64,000 nt of DNA, from assembly GCA_043421945.1 (NCBI GenBank), contig JBHOGO010000008.1, positions 1 through 64,000 on the forward strand. Reading direction: 5' to 3'. Every line of letters begins with the position of its first letter. Within the stretch, counting starts at the first letter, position 1. The position numbers were made by a program, and so were the translations under genes. Below, piece after piece: positions 19,132 through 28,314 of this stretch. The stretch comes from Thaumasiovibrio sp043421945. GTDB lineage: Bacteria; Pseudomonadota; Gammaproteobacteria; Enterobacterales; Vibrionaceae. The notes under the pieces are model-generated. The model did no database searches. It saw only the letters and a list, made by a program, of their open reading frames with translations, and was not told the origin of the DNA.

Positions 19132-20439
19132 TTAGGCTTTGATTGGCTGAAGGTGCACTTCTTCCTCTGAAGCACCTGCTTCAGGGCTCATGTAAGTATC
19201 AATGTCTAGCTCGCCTTCACTCTTTGCAACAATACATGTCACGGCGCTGTCACCAGTGATATTCACAGCAGTTCGAATCATATCAAGTAAACGGTCGACA
19301 CCCATGATAATCGCGATACCCTCAACAGGTAAACCGACTTGGTTAAGTACCATTGCTAGCATAATCAAACCAACACCTGGAACACCTGCTGTACCGATAG
19401 AAGCCAGTGTTGCTGTCGTGATAACCATAAGGTAATCACTCATTGTCAGATCAATGTTGAATGCTTGTGCTATGAACATGGTCGCAACACCTTGCATGAT
19501 TGCCGTGCCATCCATGTTGATCGTTGCACCCAATGGAACCGTAAATGAAGCAACTCGGTTACTGGCGCCTAAACGTTTTGTCGCTGTCTCCATTGTTACT
19601 GGTAATGTTGCATTAGATGATGCAGTTGAGAAAGCAAACATCACAGCATCTTTCATCTTGCTAAGGAAAATTTTAGGACTTAGACCAGTAAGCGCCTTCA
19701 GCAATAGAGGGTAGGTAACTAAAGCGTGAATCATCAAAGCACCAGAAAGTACTAGGAAGTAACCAATCAGGCTGTAAATTGCGCTTAGGCCCATTGTTGA
19801 GAACAACTTTGCCATTAAGCAGAACACACCATAAGGGGCAATGTTCATCAATAGCGCAACAAGCTTCATGATCACCGCATTAAGGTCGGTGAACACAGCA
19901 GAAATACGTTTTCCAGGTTCACCTGCAGCAGCAATCGCTATACCAAATAAAATAGCAAATACGATAATTTGTAGTGTGTTGCCTTCAGCCATTGCGTTAA
20001 CAGGGTTACGTGGGAACATGCCAATGATGACATCGCCTAGGCTTGGCGCCACACGAGACTCAAATGCGCTCGCTGCAGCAAGGTCAGCACCTGCACCTGG
20101 TTGGAAAATTGAACCCATGAATAACGCTAGTGTGATAGCAATAGCGGTTGTAATTAAGTAGAAGGCGACCGTTTTGCCTCCAAGGCGGCCTAACGTTGAA
20201 ATATCTTTTAGAGAGCTTGTTCCGCAAACGAGGGATACAAAAACAAGTGGGACAACAAGCATTTGAAGGCTAGAGACGAAAATAGCACCGCCAACGTTGA
20301 AAATACCTTCAACAAGATAGTCATGAACCCAGCTCATGCTTCCAAAAAGGTTTTGGATAGCGAATCCTGTTAGGACACCTGCCACCATACCAATGATAAC
20401 TTTTTGGGTTAAAGACATTTTATTCCGTTGCATAGTCAT
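19132..20439 (-). CDS. Dicarboxylate/amino acid:cation symporter (DAACS)
   Basis: 435-residue transporter of the glutamate/aspartate/C4-dicarboxylate symporter family (GltPh fold). Hallmarks are the serine-rich hairpin FSTASSNATLP, the NMDGTAIMQG motif of helix 7, and DRLLDMIRTAVNITGDSAV in helix 8, which holds the substrate and cation ligands. The Arg in MIRT at the substrate pocket is the one associated with acidic amino acids or dicarboxylates. It probably uses Na+ or H+. It has its own 330-base upstream region, which contains a weak Crp-like half site (TGTGA at 20546-20550). Confidence 0.92.
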   Translation of the reverse strand: MTMQRNKMSLTQKVIIGMVAGVLTGFAIQNLFGSMSWVHDYLVEGIFNVGGAIFVSSLQMLVVPLVFVSLVCGTSSLKDISTLGRLGGKTVAFYLITTAIAITLALFMGSIFQPGAGADLAAASAFESRVAPSLGDVIIGMFPRNPVNAMAEGNTLQIIVFAILFGIAIAAAGEPGKRISAVFTDLNAVIMKLVALLMNIAPYGVFCLMAKLFSTMGLSAIYSLIGYFLVLSGALMIHALVTYPLLLKALTGLSPKIFLSKMKDAVMFAFSTASSNATLPVTMETATKRLGASNRVASFTVPLGATINMDGTAIMQGVATMFIAQAFNIDLTMSDYLMVITTATLASIGTAGVPGVGLIMLAMVLNQVGLPVEGIAIIMGVDRLLDMIRTAVNITGDSAVTCIVAKSEGELDIDTYMSPEAGASEEEVHLQPIKA

Positions 20440-20724
20440 GCAGTAACACTCCTTATTATTTCCACTTCGACATCATTCGAAGCACGGACAATAATGCGGA
20501 TTTTATTAAACAATGCTATCGAGGAATGACATAGTTTATAGGTAATGTGATCTATGTCTCGCTACTTGTTGGTGTTTAATGCTGGGTAATGATAACTAAT
20601 TAACATTAAGTACACATTGCATTGTGGGTTGTAACCTTGTGAGTTGCTAATTTATTCCCTCTCGAAATTAATTTTACTTATAAGTCTTTCAACAAATTCA
20701 TTCTTGCTGTATGGATTAAAGTGC

Positions 20725-20756
20725 ATAAAAAAGCCGATCAGAGAGATCGGCTTTTT
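20725..20756 (-). terminator. Intrinsic terminator of the V-ATPase operon
   Basis: Perfect stem GCCGATC / GATCGGC (20733-20739, 20745-20751) with a 5-base loop. On the minus strand it is followed by six T residues, 25 bases past the subunit A stop. The remaining gap up to 20440 is the symporter leader; no gene is seen there. Confidence 0.9.
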
Positions 20757-20775
20757 GTACTAACCAATGAATTGA

Positions 20776-22614
20776 TTATGCAGTTGCTTTTAATGTGTCT
20801 TCAAGCAGCATATCGATACGTTGGATGTAGTCGTTGTACTCAGCCGTATTTTCCTTCGCATAGTGGAAGTTACGGAAGTAACGAGTCATCGACGTGAAGT
20901 ACTTACGCGCGTCTGCTTTATCAGCAAAGGCATAGTCAGTACGGATAACGTCAACCACTTTACCAAAGATGAACTGCTGACGCTCAAAGCTACAAGATGA
21001 ATCAACTTCATCAAATGCATCTTGCTGTAGGTAAACCATATCTAGGAATAGGGCTTTTTGGTAAGTCACGTAATCTACTAGAGAGATACCTTCTTCACCT
21101 GTAACTTGCATCATCTGACCAATGCTGTCGCCAGATGCTAGTAGCTCTTTCATCTCTTTAACGGTTGGAACCCACTCAGGGCTCAAGTTTTCAGAGTACC
21201 AGCCTTCCAGTTGATCAAGGTAACGAGACCAAGAGATCAATGGGTCGATTGCTGGATAGAAGCGCTTATAAGCACGCTCATAAGAAAGGCCTAGGAAGGT
21301 TTTTACTGTACCCAGTGTAGACTGAGTAACAGGCTCTTCGAAGTTACCACCAGCAGGTGATACTGAACCAATCATGGTTAGAGAGCCATCAACACCGTTT
21401 TCGTTGTCGATAACACCACAACGCTCATAAACACCTTTAATCGCGGAGTCCATGTAAGCTGGGAAACCTTCTTCACCAGGAATCTCTTCCAAACGGTTAG
21501 ATGTTTCACGCATTGCCTGTGCCCAACGAGATGTTGAGTCAGCAAGTAGTAGTACGTTGTAACCCATCTGACGGTAGTACTCACCAAGAGTCAAACCCGT
21601 ATAGATAGATGCTTCACGTGCTGCAACAGGCATAGAAGACGTGTTACAGATGATAACCGTACGGTCGATCAGTGTACCACCGTGCTTTGGATCCGGTAGG
21701 TGAGGGAATTCTTCAATGGTTTCTACCACTTCACCCGCACGCTCACCACATGCTACAACGATTACGATATCCGCATCACAGTAACGAGAAATACCGTGCT
21801 GTAGTACTGTTTTACCTGAACCAAATGGTCCCGGTACACAGCCCGTACCGCCACGTGCGATAGGGAAGAACGTATCGATAGTACGAGTCGTTGTAACCAG
21901 TGGCTCGTTAGGGAATTTACGTTCAGTTTTACCACCCATCTTCGCAAGTGTATTAGCGATAGACTGACGAACAGGCCATTTTTGAGTCATGGTGAGCTTG
22001 TGCTCTTTACCACGGCTATCTGTTACGTGTGCGATAACGGTATCAACCGTAAACGTACCTTCTTGAATCCAAGTAACTTCAACTTCACCTTTGATATGGA
22101 ATGGAACCATGATTTGGTGAGTGAAACGACCTTCTTGAACAGTACCTAGAGATTGACCAGCACGTAATTTATCGCCTTTCTTAGCAATAACGTTGAATGC
22201 CCAAGTCTCTGTCTTATCCAATGCATCTACCTGAACACCACGTTTCAGGAATTTACCGTGGATTTGAGCCAGACGCTCAAGTGGGTTTTGAAGACCGTCA
22301 TAGATTTGAGCCAGGATACCTGGGCCCAAATCAACGCTCAACATTTCACCCGTTTGGATTACGCCATCACCAACCGCAACACCACGAGTATCTTCATATA
22401 CTTGGATATCTGCAGAATCACCACGAACACGAAGAACTTCTGCCATTAGCAGCTCGTCTAGACCTTCGGTTTGTTTGCGGCTAGGAAGAACGTAAAGTAC
22501 TTCGTTTTTTACCAGTGAACCATTCTCTTCTGGGTTTAGACGAATGGTTAAGGTATCGCCAATAACTGCAGTAACATGTGCAGTTGGCTTTGTATTCACT
22601 AAATCAGTGCTCAT
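20776..22614 (-). CDS. ntpA: V-type ATPase catalytic subunit A
   Basis: 612-residue catalytic subunit of a V/A-type rotary ATPase. Walker A is GPFGSGKTVLQHG near residue 262, with the extra non-homologous region upstream (about 110-200) that marks A subunits. Other motifs are CGERAGEVVETIEEFPHL and LLADSTSRWAQAMRE. The length is that of the Chlamydia/spirochaete group. It is the last gene of the operon, unlike the usual order where A precedes B. No F-type subunit is present nearby. Direction (pumping or synthesis) cannot be read from this subunit. Confidence 0.96.
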   Translation of the reverse strand: MSTDLVNTKPTAHVTAVIGDTLTIRLNPEENGSLVKNEVLYVLPSRKQTEGLDELLMAEVLRVRGDSADIQVYEDTRGVAVGDGVIQTGEMLSVDLGPGILAQIYDGLQNPLERLAQIHGKFLKRGVQVDALDKTETWAFNVIAKKGDKLRAGQSLGTVQEGRFTHQIMVPFHIKGEVEVTWIQEGTFTVDTVIAHVTDSRGKEHKLTMTQKWPVRQSIANTLAKMGGKTERKFPNEPLVTTTRTIDTFFPIARGGTGCVPGPFGSGKTVLQHGISRYCDADIVIVVACGERAGEVVETIEEFPHLPDPKHGGTLIDRTVIICNTSSMPVAAREASIYTGLTLGEYYRQMGYNVLLLADSTSRWAQAMRETSNRLEEIPGEEGFPAYMDSAIKGVYERCGVIDNENGVDGSLTMIGSVSPAGGNFEEPVTQSTLGTVKTFLGLSYERAYKRFYPAIDPLISWSRYLDQLEGWYSENLSPEWVPTVKEMKELLASGDSIGQMMQVTGEEGISLVDYVTYQKALFLDMVYLQQDAFDEVDSSCSFERQQFIFGKVVDVIRTDYAFADKADARKYFTSMTRYFRNFHYAKENTAEYNDYIQRIDMLLEDTLKATA

Positions 22615-22636
22615 TTGAACAACCTGTTATTCGTTA

Positions 22637-23317
22637 TTAATCCGGTAGATCACTGGCAAAACTGCCTAGTGCATTTTCTACGAGCTGATCGAACCGCTCA
22701 ATGGCAATTTCGCTGTTGTATGTCGTCCAGCGAGAAACCAAATTCCAGCGAAGCAAGTAAATGACTACTGCTTCAAAGCTAAAGCGCTCTTTAGTGCTGA
22801 TGCGGTCAAGTTGTTGCCACACTGCATTTAGTAGCTCTTTTTCTAGCTCTAGGCTCTGGTCGTTTTCCATATGACGCGCTACATCGGGTAGCCATGGAAA
22901 AGCAAATTGCAAATTGAAATACGGAACATTCCAGTTGCGGCGGATAAATTCATAGCGAGTGCCAAAGCTCCAACGCGGCGCAGAAGGGGCTTTTTCCCCA
23001 GCTTTTTTGCGACGAAGGGCGGCAACTACTGTGCGCATATCCAAGCGCCAATCGATCAGGTCACGAAGCACCTGACTGTCTACGCTATCACGAGTACGTG
23101 TAGCGAACTTGATTAGCTCGGCATCATCTGCGTCGTCTTTCGTTTGATCCCAATGCATTAATTGTTCAATCATGCCTAGGTTCTTTCGTTCATCGAAAGT
23201 CAAACCGCTTAGTCGACGTTCCAGTTGATAACGCGAAATCGGCGTTACTTTACTGTCAAACAACGAATCGATATGCGGCAGCGAAGTCAGCAGACCATGA
23301 TATGCTTTATCAGACAT
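22637..23317 (-). CDS. DUF2764 protein of the V-ATPase operon
   Basis: 226-residue, largely helical, acidic protein. Genes of this type (DUF2764) sit between subunits E and A in the V-ATPase operons of Chlamydia, Treponema and related bacteria, as here. It opens with LLTSLPHIDSLFD and has the internal segment ISRYQLERRLSGL. There is no membrane segment. Because these operons lack a clear subunit C, it has been suspected to act as the C-like stalk connector; that is inference. It is 22 bases upstream of the subunit A start. Confidence 0.85.
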   Translation of the reverse strand: MSDKAYHGLLTSLPHIDSLFDSKVTPISRYQLERRLSGLTFDERKNLGMIEQLMHWDQTKDDADDAELIKFATRTRDSVDSQVLRDLIDWRLDMRTVVAALRRKKAGEKAPSAPRWSFGTRYEFIRRNWNVPYFNLQFAFPWLPDVARHMENDQSLELEKELLNAVWQQLDRISTKERFSFEAVVIYLLRWNLVSRWTTYNSEIAIERFDQLVENALGSFASDLPD

Positions 23318-23364
23318 ATTCGCTCCTTGCTAAAGGAGAGGCAGGGCATACCTGCCTCTTCCGC

Positions 23365-24048
23365 TTATTTTACAATGCCTTCCAGTAGCGCACGGAAACG
23401 TGGCTGCAGATGGTTTAGCATCATTTGAGTGACAGTTTCGTCAGATAGAGCAACTTCGATATCTTTGTCTTGCAGACGGAATACCAACGCGTGCTTGTTA
23501 TCTTCATTAACACTGAATGTCACGCCTTCACGTAGCATTTCTGCTGCTTGTGCAACGGCAAAGTGCATAAGCGTGCCTTCTTTTAGTTCTTCAGGTGAAG
23601 AGCTAAGTTCTGAAACACCGACCACTTTCGTTGGAAGAACAACATCAACTGATTCGTTTTCGTCGATAGCGTTACGGCCAGCAACTTCCAGAATCATCTG
23701 TTGAAGCAGTTTCTCATCAGTTAGTTGTGTACCAACTGTTGCTTGAATCTGCTTAGCAAACTCTTCTTGTAGGAAAGTTTTAAGCTCAAGAATGGCATTA
23801 CGGTTAGCCATTTCGAATGCTTGCTTACCTGCAGTAGAGATAAAGTCTGCTTCTTTACGTGCGTTACCTAAGATTAGGCCCGCTTTGTCACGCGCTTCAG
23901 AAACGATAGTTGACGCTTCTTCACGTGCTTCAGTAATGATGTCTTCTGCCGCTTTTTTACCTGCATCTACACCTTCTTGACGAAGTGTTTCAACAAGTTG
24001 CTTGATACCAGCAGAGACAGGCGTTGCGTTTTGATTTTCTACAGTCAT
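23365..24048 (-). CDS. ntpE: V-type ATPase peripheral-stalk subunit E
   Basis: 227 residues. The N-terminal half is a long Ala/Glu/Lys-rich helix that would form the peripheral stalk (for example AGKKAAEDIITEAREEAST). The C-terminal globular domain (about 115-227) would bind the catalytic head. No separate subunit G/H partner is encoded in the operon, so the other stalk strand is missing or replaced. It ends 47 bases before the DUF2764 gene and begins 10 bases after subunit K. Confidence 0.9.
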   Translation of the reverse strand: MTVENQNATPVSAGIKQLVETLRQEGVDAGKKAAEDIITEAREEASTIVSEARDKAGLILGNARKEADFISTAGKQAFEMANRNAILELKTFLQEEFAKQIQATVGTQLTDEKLLQQMILEVAGRNAIDENESVDVVLPTKVVGVSELSSSPEELKEGTLMHFAVAQAAEMLREGVTFSVNEDNKHALVFRLQDKDIEVALSDETVTQMMLNHLQPRFRALLEGIVK

Positions 24049-24058
24049 GGTCTATTCC

Positions 24059-24508
24059 TTACGCGCCGATGCTTGCACCCATTACTAACGCGAATACGAA
24101 AGCAAATACAGAGAAGCCTTCTACGATAGCGGCTGGAGCGATAGACAGACCGAATACTTCTGGTTTGTTCTTAGAAGCGTTGATCGCTGCAGAAACAGCT
24201 TGGCCTTGGTAGATAGCAGAGAAAAGCAGTGCTAGACCAGTCATAAGACCGATACCAAATAGACCGCCAGCCGTGTTCGCATCAACACCGATAGCTGATA
24301 GTGAGAACATGATTACGATACCGTAGATAACCTGAGAAGAAGGCATCGCAGATAGACCGATGTACTTACCGTAGCCAGATTCAACGTCTAACATAGCACC
24401 ACAAGCCGCTTGGCCTGCTACTGAACAACCGATAGCTGAACCGATAGCACCTAAAGCAACAGGAGCGAATGCACCCAACCAACCTAGTGCGATAACAAAT
24501 TGTTCCAT
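24059..24508 (-). CDS. ntpK: V-type ATPase rotor (proteolipid) subunit K
   Basis: 149-residue duplicated c-type subunit with four transmembrane helices. The ion-carrying carboxylate is Glu130 in helix 4 (AAIVEGFSVFAFV); the first hairpin has no such acid, as usual for V-type c subunits. Residues M55, S58 and Q59 (MPSSQVIYG), Q101 (YQGQAV) and E130 line up by eye with the Na+ ligands L61, T64, Q65, Q110 and E139 of Enterococcus hirae NtpK. A Na+-translocating rotor is therefore likely, by inference. It lies between subunits I and E. Confidence 0.93.
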   Translation of the reverse strand: MEQFVIALGWLGAFAPVALGAIGSAIGCSVAGQAACGAMLDVESGYGKYIGLSAMPSSQVIYGIVIMFSLSAIGVDANTAGGLFGIGLMTGLALLFSAIYQGQAVSAAINASKNKPEVFGLSIAPAAIVEGFSVFAFVFALVMGASIGA

Positions 24509-24511
24509 TTT

Positions 24512-26317
24512 TTAATCCTCTTTCTTACGAAAAGCTTTGAATGGGTATCCTTCGTCGGACAAACCCCAGTTAACAAATTCAATTACATTTAGACGCATAC
24601 CGTGAACCACACCACTCATGATACAGAGAGCAAAGTTCAACACATGGCCAAGTAGCAGTATCAGGCCAGCGAATAACACACCTGAAACAGGTTGTGCTTC
24701 CACGACTTGACCAGCCAGTGAGTTAAATGTCATCGCTAGTGATGCACCTGACAGACCCAGTGCGAATAGACGCATGTAACTGAGGATGTCACCGAATGCA
24801 CTAGTGATGTTATAGATCGCTTTAGCACCATCTAGGACGCGCAATAGTAGGTCTTTACGGTTATTAACCGGACGCTCACTACTAAATACACAAACAAGTC
24901 CTGCACCACCAAGCATTAGTACTATGCCTAAGAACTTACCAAGCCAAGCCCAGATTGTTCCTGTCATACCGAACCACAACAACATGCCACCAAACATAAG
25001 AGCAGCCCAACCTAATGGAGCAAGCGCACGTTTGTGAGGACGGTTGATATGGGCTGTCATTACGTTAGCAATAACAAGGTGCATTACCCCTATGAATACC
25101 GAGAGTTTCATCATGGCATCATAGTTGTTCATATCAATGATGTTAAAGAAGCCTAAGAAGCTACCTTCACCCGGCGTAACACCGAAGTAACTACCTGCAA
25201 GTACACCCCAAACGACACCAAGACCGGACATAAAGAGGCCGAGGTTCATTAGGCGCTTACCTTCGCTAGAACTGCTTAGTTTGTCTTTAAAGAACAAGAT
25301 AATCAGTGCGAAAACAGCACAGTACATGGCGTCATTCATGATCATTGCGAAGAACAATGAGAATGAATAGAACACTAAGTTACCTGGATCCCAAGCGCGG
25401 TAATTTGGTGTTTGGAAGAAGTTCATTGCTTCCGCACCACCACCTGTTAATTCAGAGTTCTCCAACAATGTTGGTGGCTCGTCTTCATCAGCTGGCTCTT
25501 CCAATACCACGGCTGAGCCGTAGGCTTCAGCAAGTTCAATAACCGTTTCTTCTGCATCAGCTGGCATCCAGCCTTGTATCAAGAAGAATTCGCCTTCATC
25601 TTGCACGCCTGAAGAAGCGAGTAAGAGTTCTGCATGGTCTTGGCTTGCAGCGAGTGACTGGCTTAATGGATAAATCCAGCGAGTCAAAGCTTCTCGTTCA
25701 GAGAGTAGGTCTTCTAAGTGCTGCTCAGAAATTTCCAAGTGTTCTTGGACTTCTGTCAGACTGTGTTGACCAACACGTGAACGGTCGACTGGCAACAAGT
25801 TATCTTCCGGCTCCATTTCAGAAACGACGACCACATAGGCGCTTTTCTGGTCACGGTGCACTTCTTGCCAATACAGTTCTATATCTGCCATTGCCGAAAA
25901 TTTCTTCAGTGGCACAACATAGAACCAAAAGCGTAGGTTATTGATGCTGCTTAGCTCAGGAAGATCAAATTCTCCCCAAGGGCGCAACAATTGCAGACGC
26001 TCTTTAAGTAGATCTCGCTTATCTTGTTGTTGGCGAATACTTCGCTTGTTTTCAAGAATTTGCGCGACTAATTCATCAATGTCCACCAGCTCCTTGTCCG
26101 TTACCGGACGACGGCGGCGTTCAACACGGCTAAGCCATGCTAAAGCTTCACTGGCTTCAGTTGGTTGTTGCATTGCTAAGGCACGGTTTGCTTTTGCATT
26201 ATCTTCACTTAAAGGAATCAAATGCATACAACCCAGTGCTTGCAGAGCCATGAGGATTTCTTCACGACGAGACGCTTCACCACCGAGGGTCAAACGTTTA
26301 AGACGTTTAATACTCAT
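24512..26317 (-). CDS. ntpI: V-type ATPase membrane subunit I (stator)
   Basis: 601-residue homologue of subunit a/I. The cytoplasmic N-terminal half (about 1-310) includes helical stalk-binding regions. The C-terminal half has about seven to eight transmembrane helices that form the ion half-channels facing the K ring (for example FALGLSGASLAMTF, and the C-terminal LRLNVIEF-type segment MRLNVIEFVNWG). It overlaps the end of subunit D by four bases (ATGA) and is 3 bases from subunit K, so the genes are tightly coupled. Confidence 0.95.
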   Translation of the reverse strand: MSIKRLKRLTLGGEASRREEILMALQALGCMHLIPLSEDNAKANRALAMQQPTEASEALAWLSRVERRRRPVTDKELVDIDELVAQILENKRSIRQQQDKRDLLKERLQLLRPWGEFDLPELSSINNLRFWFYVVPLKKFSAMADIELYWQEVHRDQKSAYVVVVSEMEPEDNLLPVDRSRVGQHSLTEVQEHLEISEQHLEDLLSEREALTRWIYPLSQSLAASQDHAELLLASSGVQDEGEFFLIQGWMPADAEETVIELAEAYGSAVVLEEPADEDEPPTLLENSELTGGGAEAMNFFQTPNYRAWDPGNLVFYSFSLFFAMIMNDAMYCAVFALIILFFKDKLSSSSEGKRLMNLGLFMSGLGVVWGVLAGSYFGVTPGEGSFLGFFNIIDMNNYDAMMKLSVFIGVMHLVIANVMTAHINRPHKRALAPLGWAALMFGGMLLWFGMTGTIWAWLGKFLGIVLMLGGAGLVCVFSSERPVNNRKDLLLRVLDGAKAIYNITSAFGDILSYMRLFALGLSGASLAMTFNSLAGQVVEAQPVSGVLFAGLILLLGHVLNFALCIMSGVVHGMRLNVIEFVNWGLSDEGYPFKAFRKKED

Positions 26318-26937
26318 GCTTGGCCTCCCTGCGTTTTCGCTTGTGTTGCCAGCACTTTTTGCTTAGACAGCTTCGCGTTCATAACCGCAGCACGATCCTG
26401 ATCAGAAAGGTAAATACCAATTCGTTTGATACTCTCTTTCGTTTCTGGGATCAGAACTTTAGAGAACAGGTTCACACGCTGACTGGTTACGCGCGTTGCG
26501 TGACTAATCAATTCGTAGCGCTTTTCATAAACAGATAATTCAACACGTAAGCGAATCATCTCTTTGAGTTGGCGAACAACACTGTCTACCCAATGCGGGC
26601 GAGCGAGATAACTGTATGGGGTCACTTCAATGTCAATATCTTCGACAAGTGGCACCCGGCAACCAACGATGTTTTGTGTAACTAGTTCAACGTTATTGAC
26701 CTTAACAAGGTTATTCACATTGATCTCTTTACACGCGAGCATAGGAATGGCTTCTTCAACAATCTTGCGCAAATCCGCAACACGTTTTCTCGCTTCTTCC
26801 ACAGCCATTTCGGCTTTTTTTCGCTCAATCATCAATTGTTGGCGTTTCAGTTCTAACGCAGGCAGGTAGCGGTTATAAGTTTTTAAACTACGCTTCTGTT
26901 TATTCAGCGAGCTTTTGTTTAATGCTACCTTAGCCAT
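26314..26937 (-). CDS. ntpD: V-type ATPase central-shaft subunit D
   Basis: 207-residue coiled-coil rotor shaft. It has N- and C-terminal long helices (KVALNKSSLNKQKRSLKTY; ETKESIKRIGIYLSDQDRA) around a small middle region, as in other D subunits. No subunit F gene is present, as in the chlamydial-type operons. The subunit I start overlaps its stop codon, and it begins 3 bases after the subunit B stop. Confidence 0.92.
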   Translation of the reverse strand: MAKVALNKSSLNKQKRSLKTYNRYLPALELKRQQLMIERKKAEMAVEEARKRVADLRKIVEEAIPMLACKEINVNNLVKVNNVELVTQNIVGCRVPLVEDIDIEVTPYSYLARPHWVDSVVRQLKEMIRLRVELSVYEKRYELISHATRVTSQRVNLFSKVLIPETKESIKRIGIYLSDQDRAAVMNAKLSKQKVLATQAKTQGGQA

Positions 26938-26940
26938 GGC

Positions 26941-28314
26941 TTACTCCTCAGTACTAGCAGCTGGTAGACCCAGTTGCTCAGGGTTTGGCCAGTATTTTTC
27001 TAGCAGGCTATCTTTGATCAGGGTTTCTTCCGGATCGAAACATTCTGCAAGTACTTTCCAACTGAAGTCCAAGGCATCTTCCAGCGTCATATCAACATCA
27101 AGTGTCATGAAGTTGTCGCGGAAGTATTTACCAAACTTAAGTGTCTTAAGGTCATACTCTGATAATTCGAATGCCATCGCTTGTTTCTGTTGCGCTTCAA
27201 CCGCATCAGAATAGAAACGGATCATTACGCTCATAATGGCGCTGTGATCTTCACGAGTTTCTTTACCGATAACCATTTGCTTAAGACGAGATAGAGAACC
27301 AAATGGGTCCAATACGCCATCATGCAAGTAGAATTGGCCTTCAGTGATGTAACCAGTGTTATCTGGTACTGGGTGCGTGACGTCATTACCTGGCATGGTT
27401 GTTACTGCAAGTAGGGTAACTGAACCAGCACCTTTGTAGTCACATGCTTTTTCATAACGCTTTGCTAGTTGGGAGTACAAGTCACCCATGTAGCCACGGT
27501 TTGCAGGGATTTTATCCATTGCAACACCGATTTCTTTCATCGCATCCGCGTATGAAGTCATATCAGTTAGCAGGACCAGTACTTTTTTGCTTTCATCTAC
27601 AGCGAAATGCTCCGCAACAGACAATGCCATATCAGGCGCAAGTAGACGTTCTACTGTTGGATCAGAGGCTTGGTTTACAAACATTACCGTACGAGATGAT
27701 ACGCCAGCTTCTTCAAACTGAGTCTTGAAGAAATGGTAATCATCGTAGATAAGACCCATACCTGCGAAAACAACCACATCGGCTTCTGCTTGGATGGCGA
27801 TACGCGCAAGGAATTTGTTGTAAGGTTCACCCGCAACAGAGAAGATTGGAATCTTCTGTGATTCAACCAATGTATTGAATACATCGATCATCGGCACGTT
27901 TGTACGAACCATGCGCGAAGCAAGGGTACGACGAACTGGGTTAACGGAAGGACCGTCGATCTCAACTTTAGGATCGGCTTCCAACTCAGGACCTCTGTCG
28001 ATTGGATTACCAGCACCGTTAAAGATACGGCCTAGTACATTCGGCGAGTAAGTGACCTGCATTGGTTGGTCTAGAAAACAAACGGCAGCATTAGTCGAAA
28101 GACCTTTACAGCCAGCAAAAACTTGAAGTGAAACTTCTTCATTGTCAATTTTGATAATTTGAGCAAGAGAGTAGTTTTCACCATTCTGCTCAATCATCGC
28201 TAGATCGCCGTACTTGGCTTTCGCATTGCTAGAAGAGAGATTGGGCACTTCAACCCGGATTAAATCACCAACAATACTTAGTATGTTGGTATAACGTAGT
28301 AGACTCTGTGGCAT
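26941..28314 (-). CDS. ntpB: V-type ATPase regulatory subunit B
   Basis: 457 residues from the ATG at 28314, chosen because AAGGA lies six bases upstream and MPQSLLRYTNILSIVGDLI is the normal B-subunit beginning; the frame runs on to 28386. The nucleotide site has no P-loop (FSVAGEPYNKF stands in its place), as expected for the non-catalytic B subunit. Typical motifs are VTHPVPDNTGYITEGQ and the SLSRLKQ region. It is the first gene of the operon, where B normally follows A, so the operon order is rotated. Confidence 0.95.
   Translation of the reverse strand: MPQSLLRYTNILSIVGDLIRVEVPNLSSSNAKAKYGDLAMIEQNGENYSLAQIIKIDNEEVSLQVFAGCKGLSTNAAVCFLDQPMQVTYSPNVLGRIFNGAGNPIDRGPELEADPKVEIDGPSVNPVRRTLASRMVRTNVPMIDVFNTLVESQKIPIFSVAGEPYNKFLARIAIQAEADVVVFAGMGLIYDDYHFFKTQFEEAGVSSRTVMFVNQASDPTVERLLAPDMALSVAEHFAVDESKKVLVLLTDMTSYADAMKEIGVAMDKIPANRGYMGDLYSQLAKRYEKACDYKGAGSVTLLAVTTMPGNDVTHPVPDNTGYITEGQFYLHDGVLDPFGSLSRLKQMVIGKETREDHSAIMSVMIRFYSDAVEAQQKQAMAFELSEYDLKTLKFGKYFRDNFMTLDVDMTLEDALDFSWKVLAECFDPEETLIKDSLLEKYWPNPEQLGLPAASTEE

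Noticed and set aside
20546..20561. Crp site upstream of the symporter gene
   Set aside because: Only the left half site (TGTGA) is good; the right half has two mismatches, so I do not list it as a feature.
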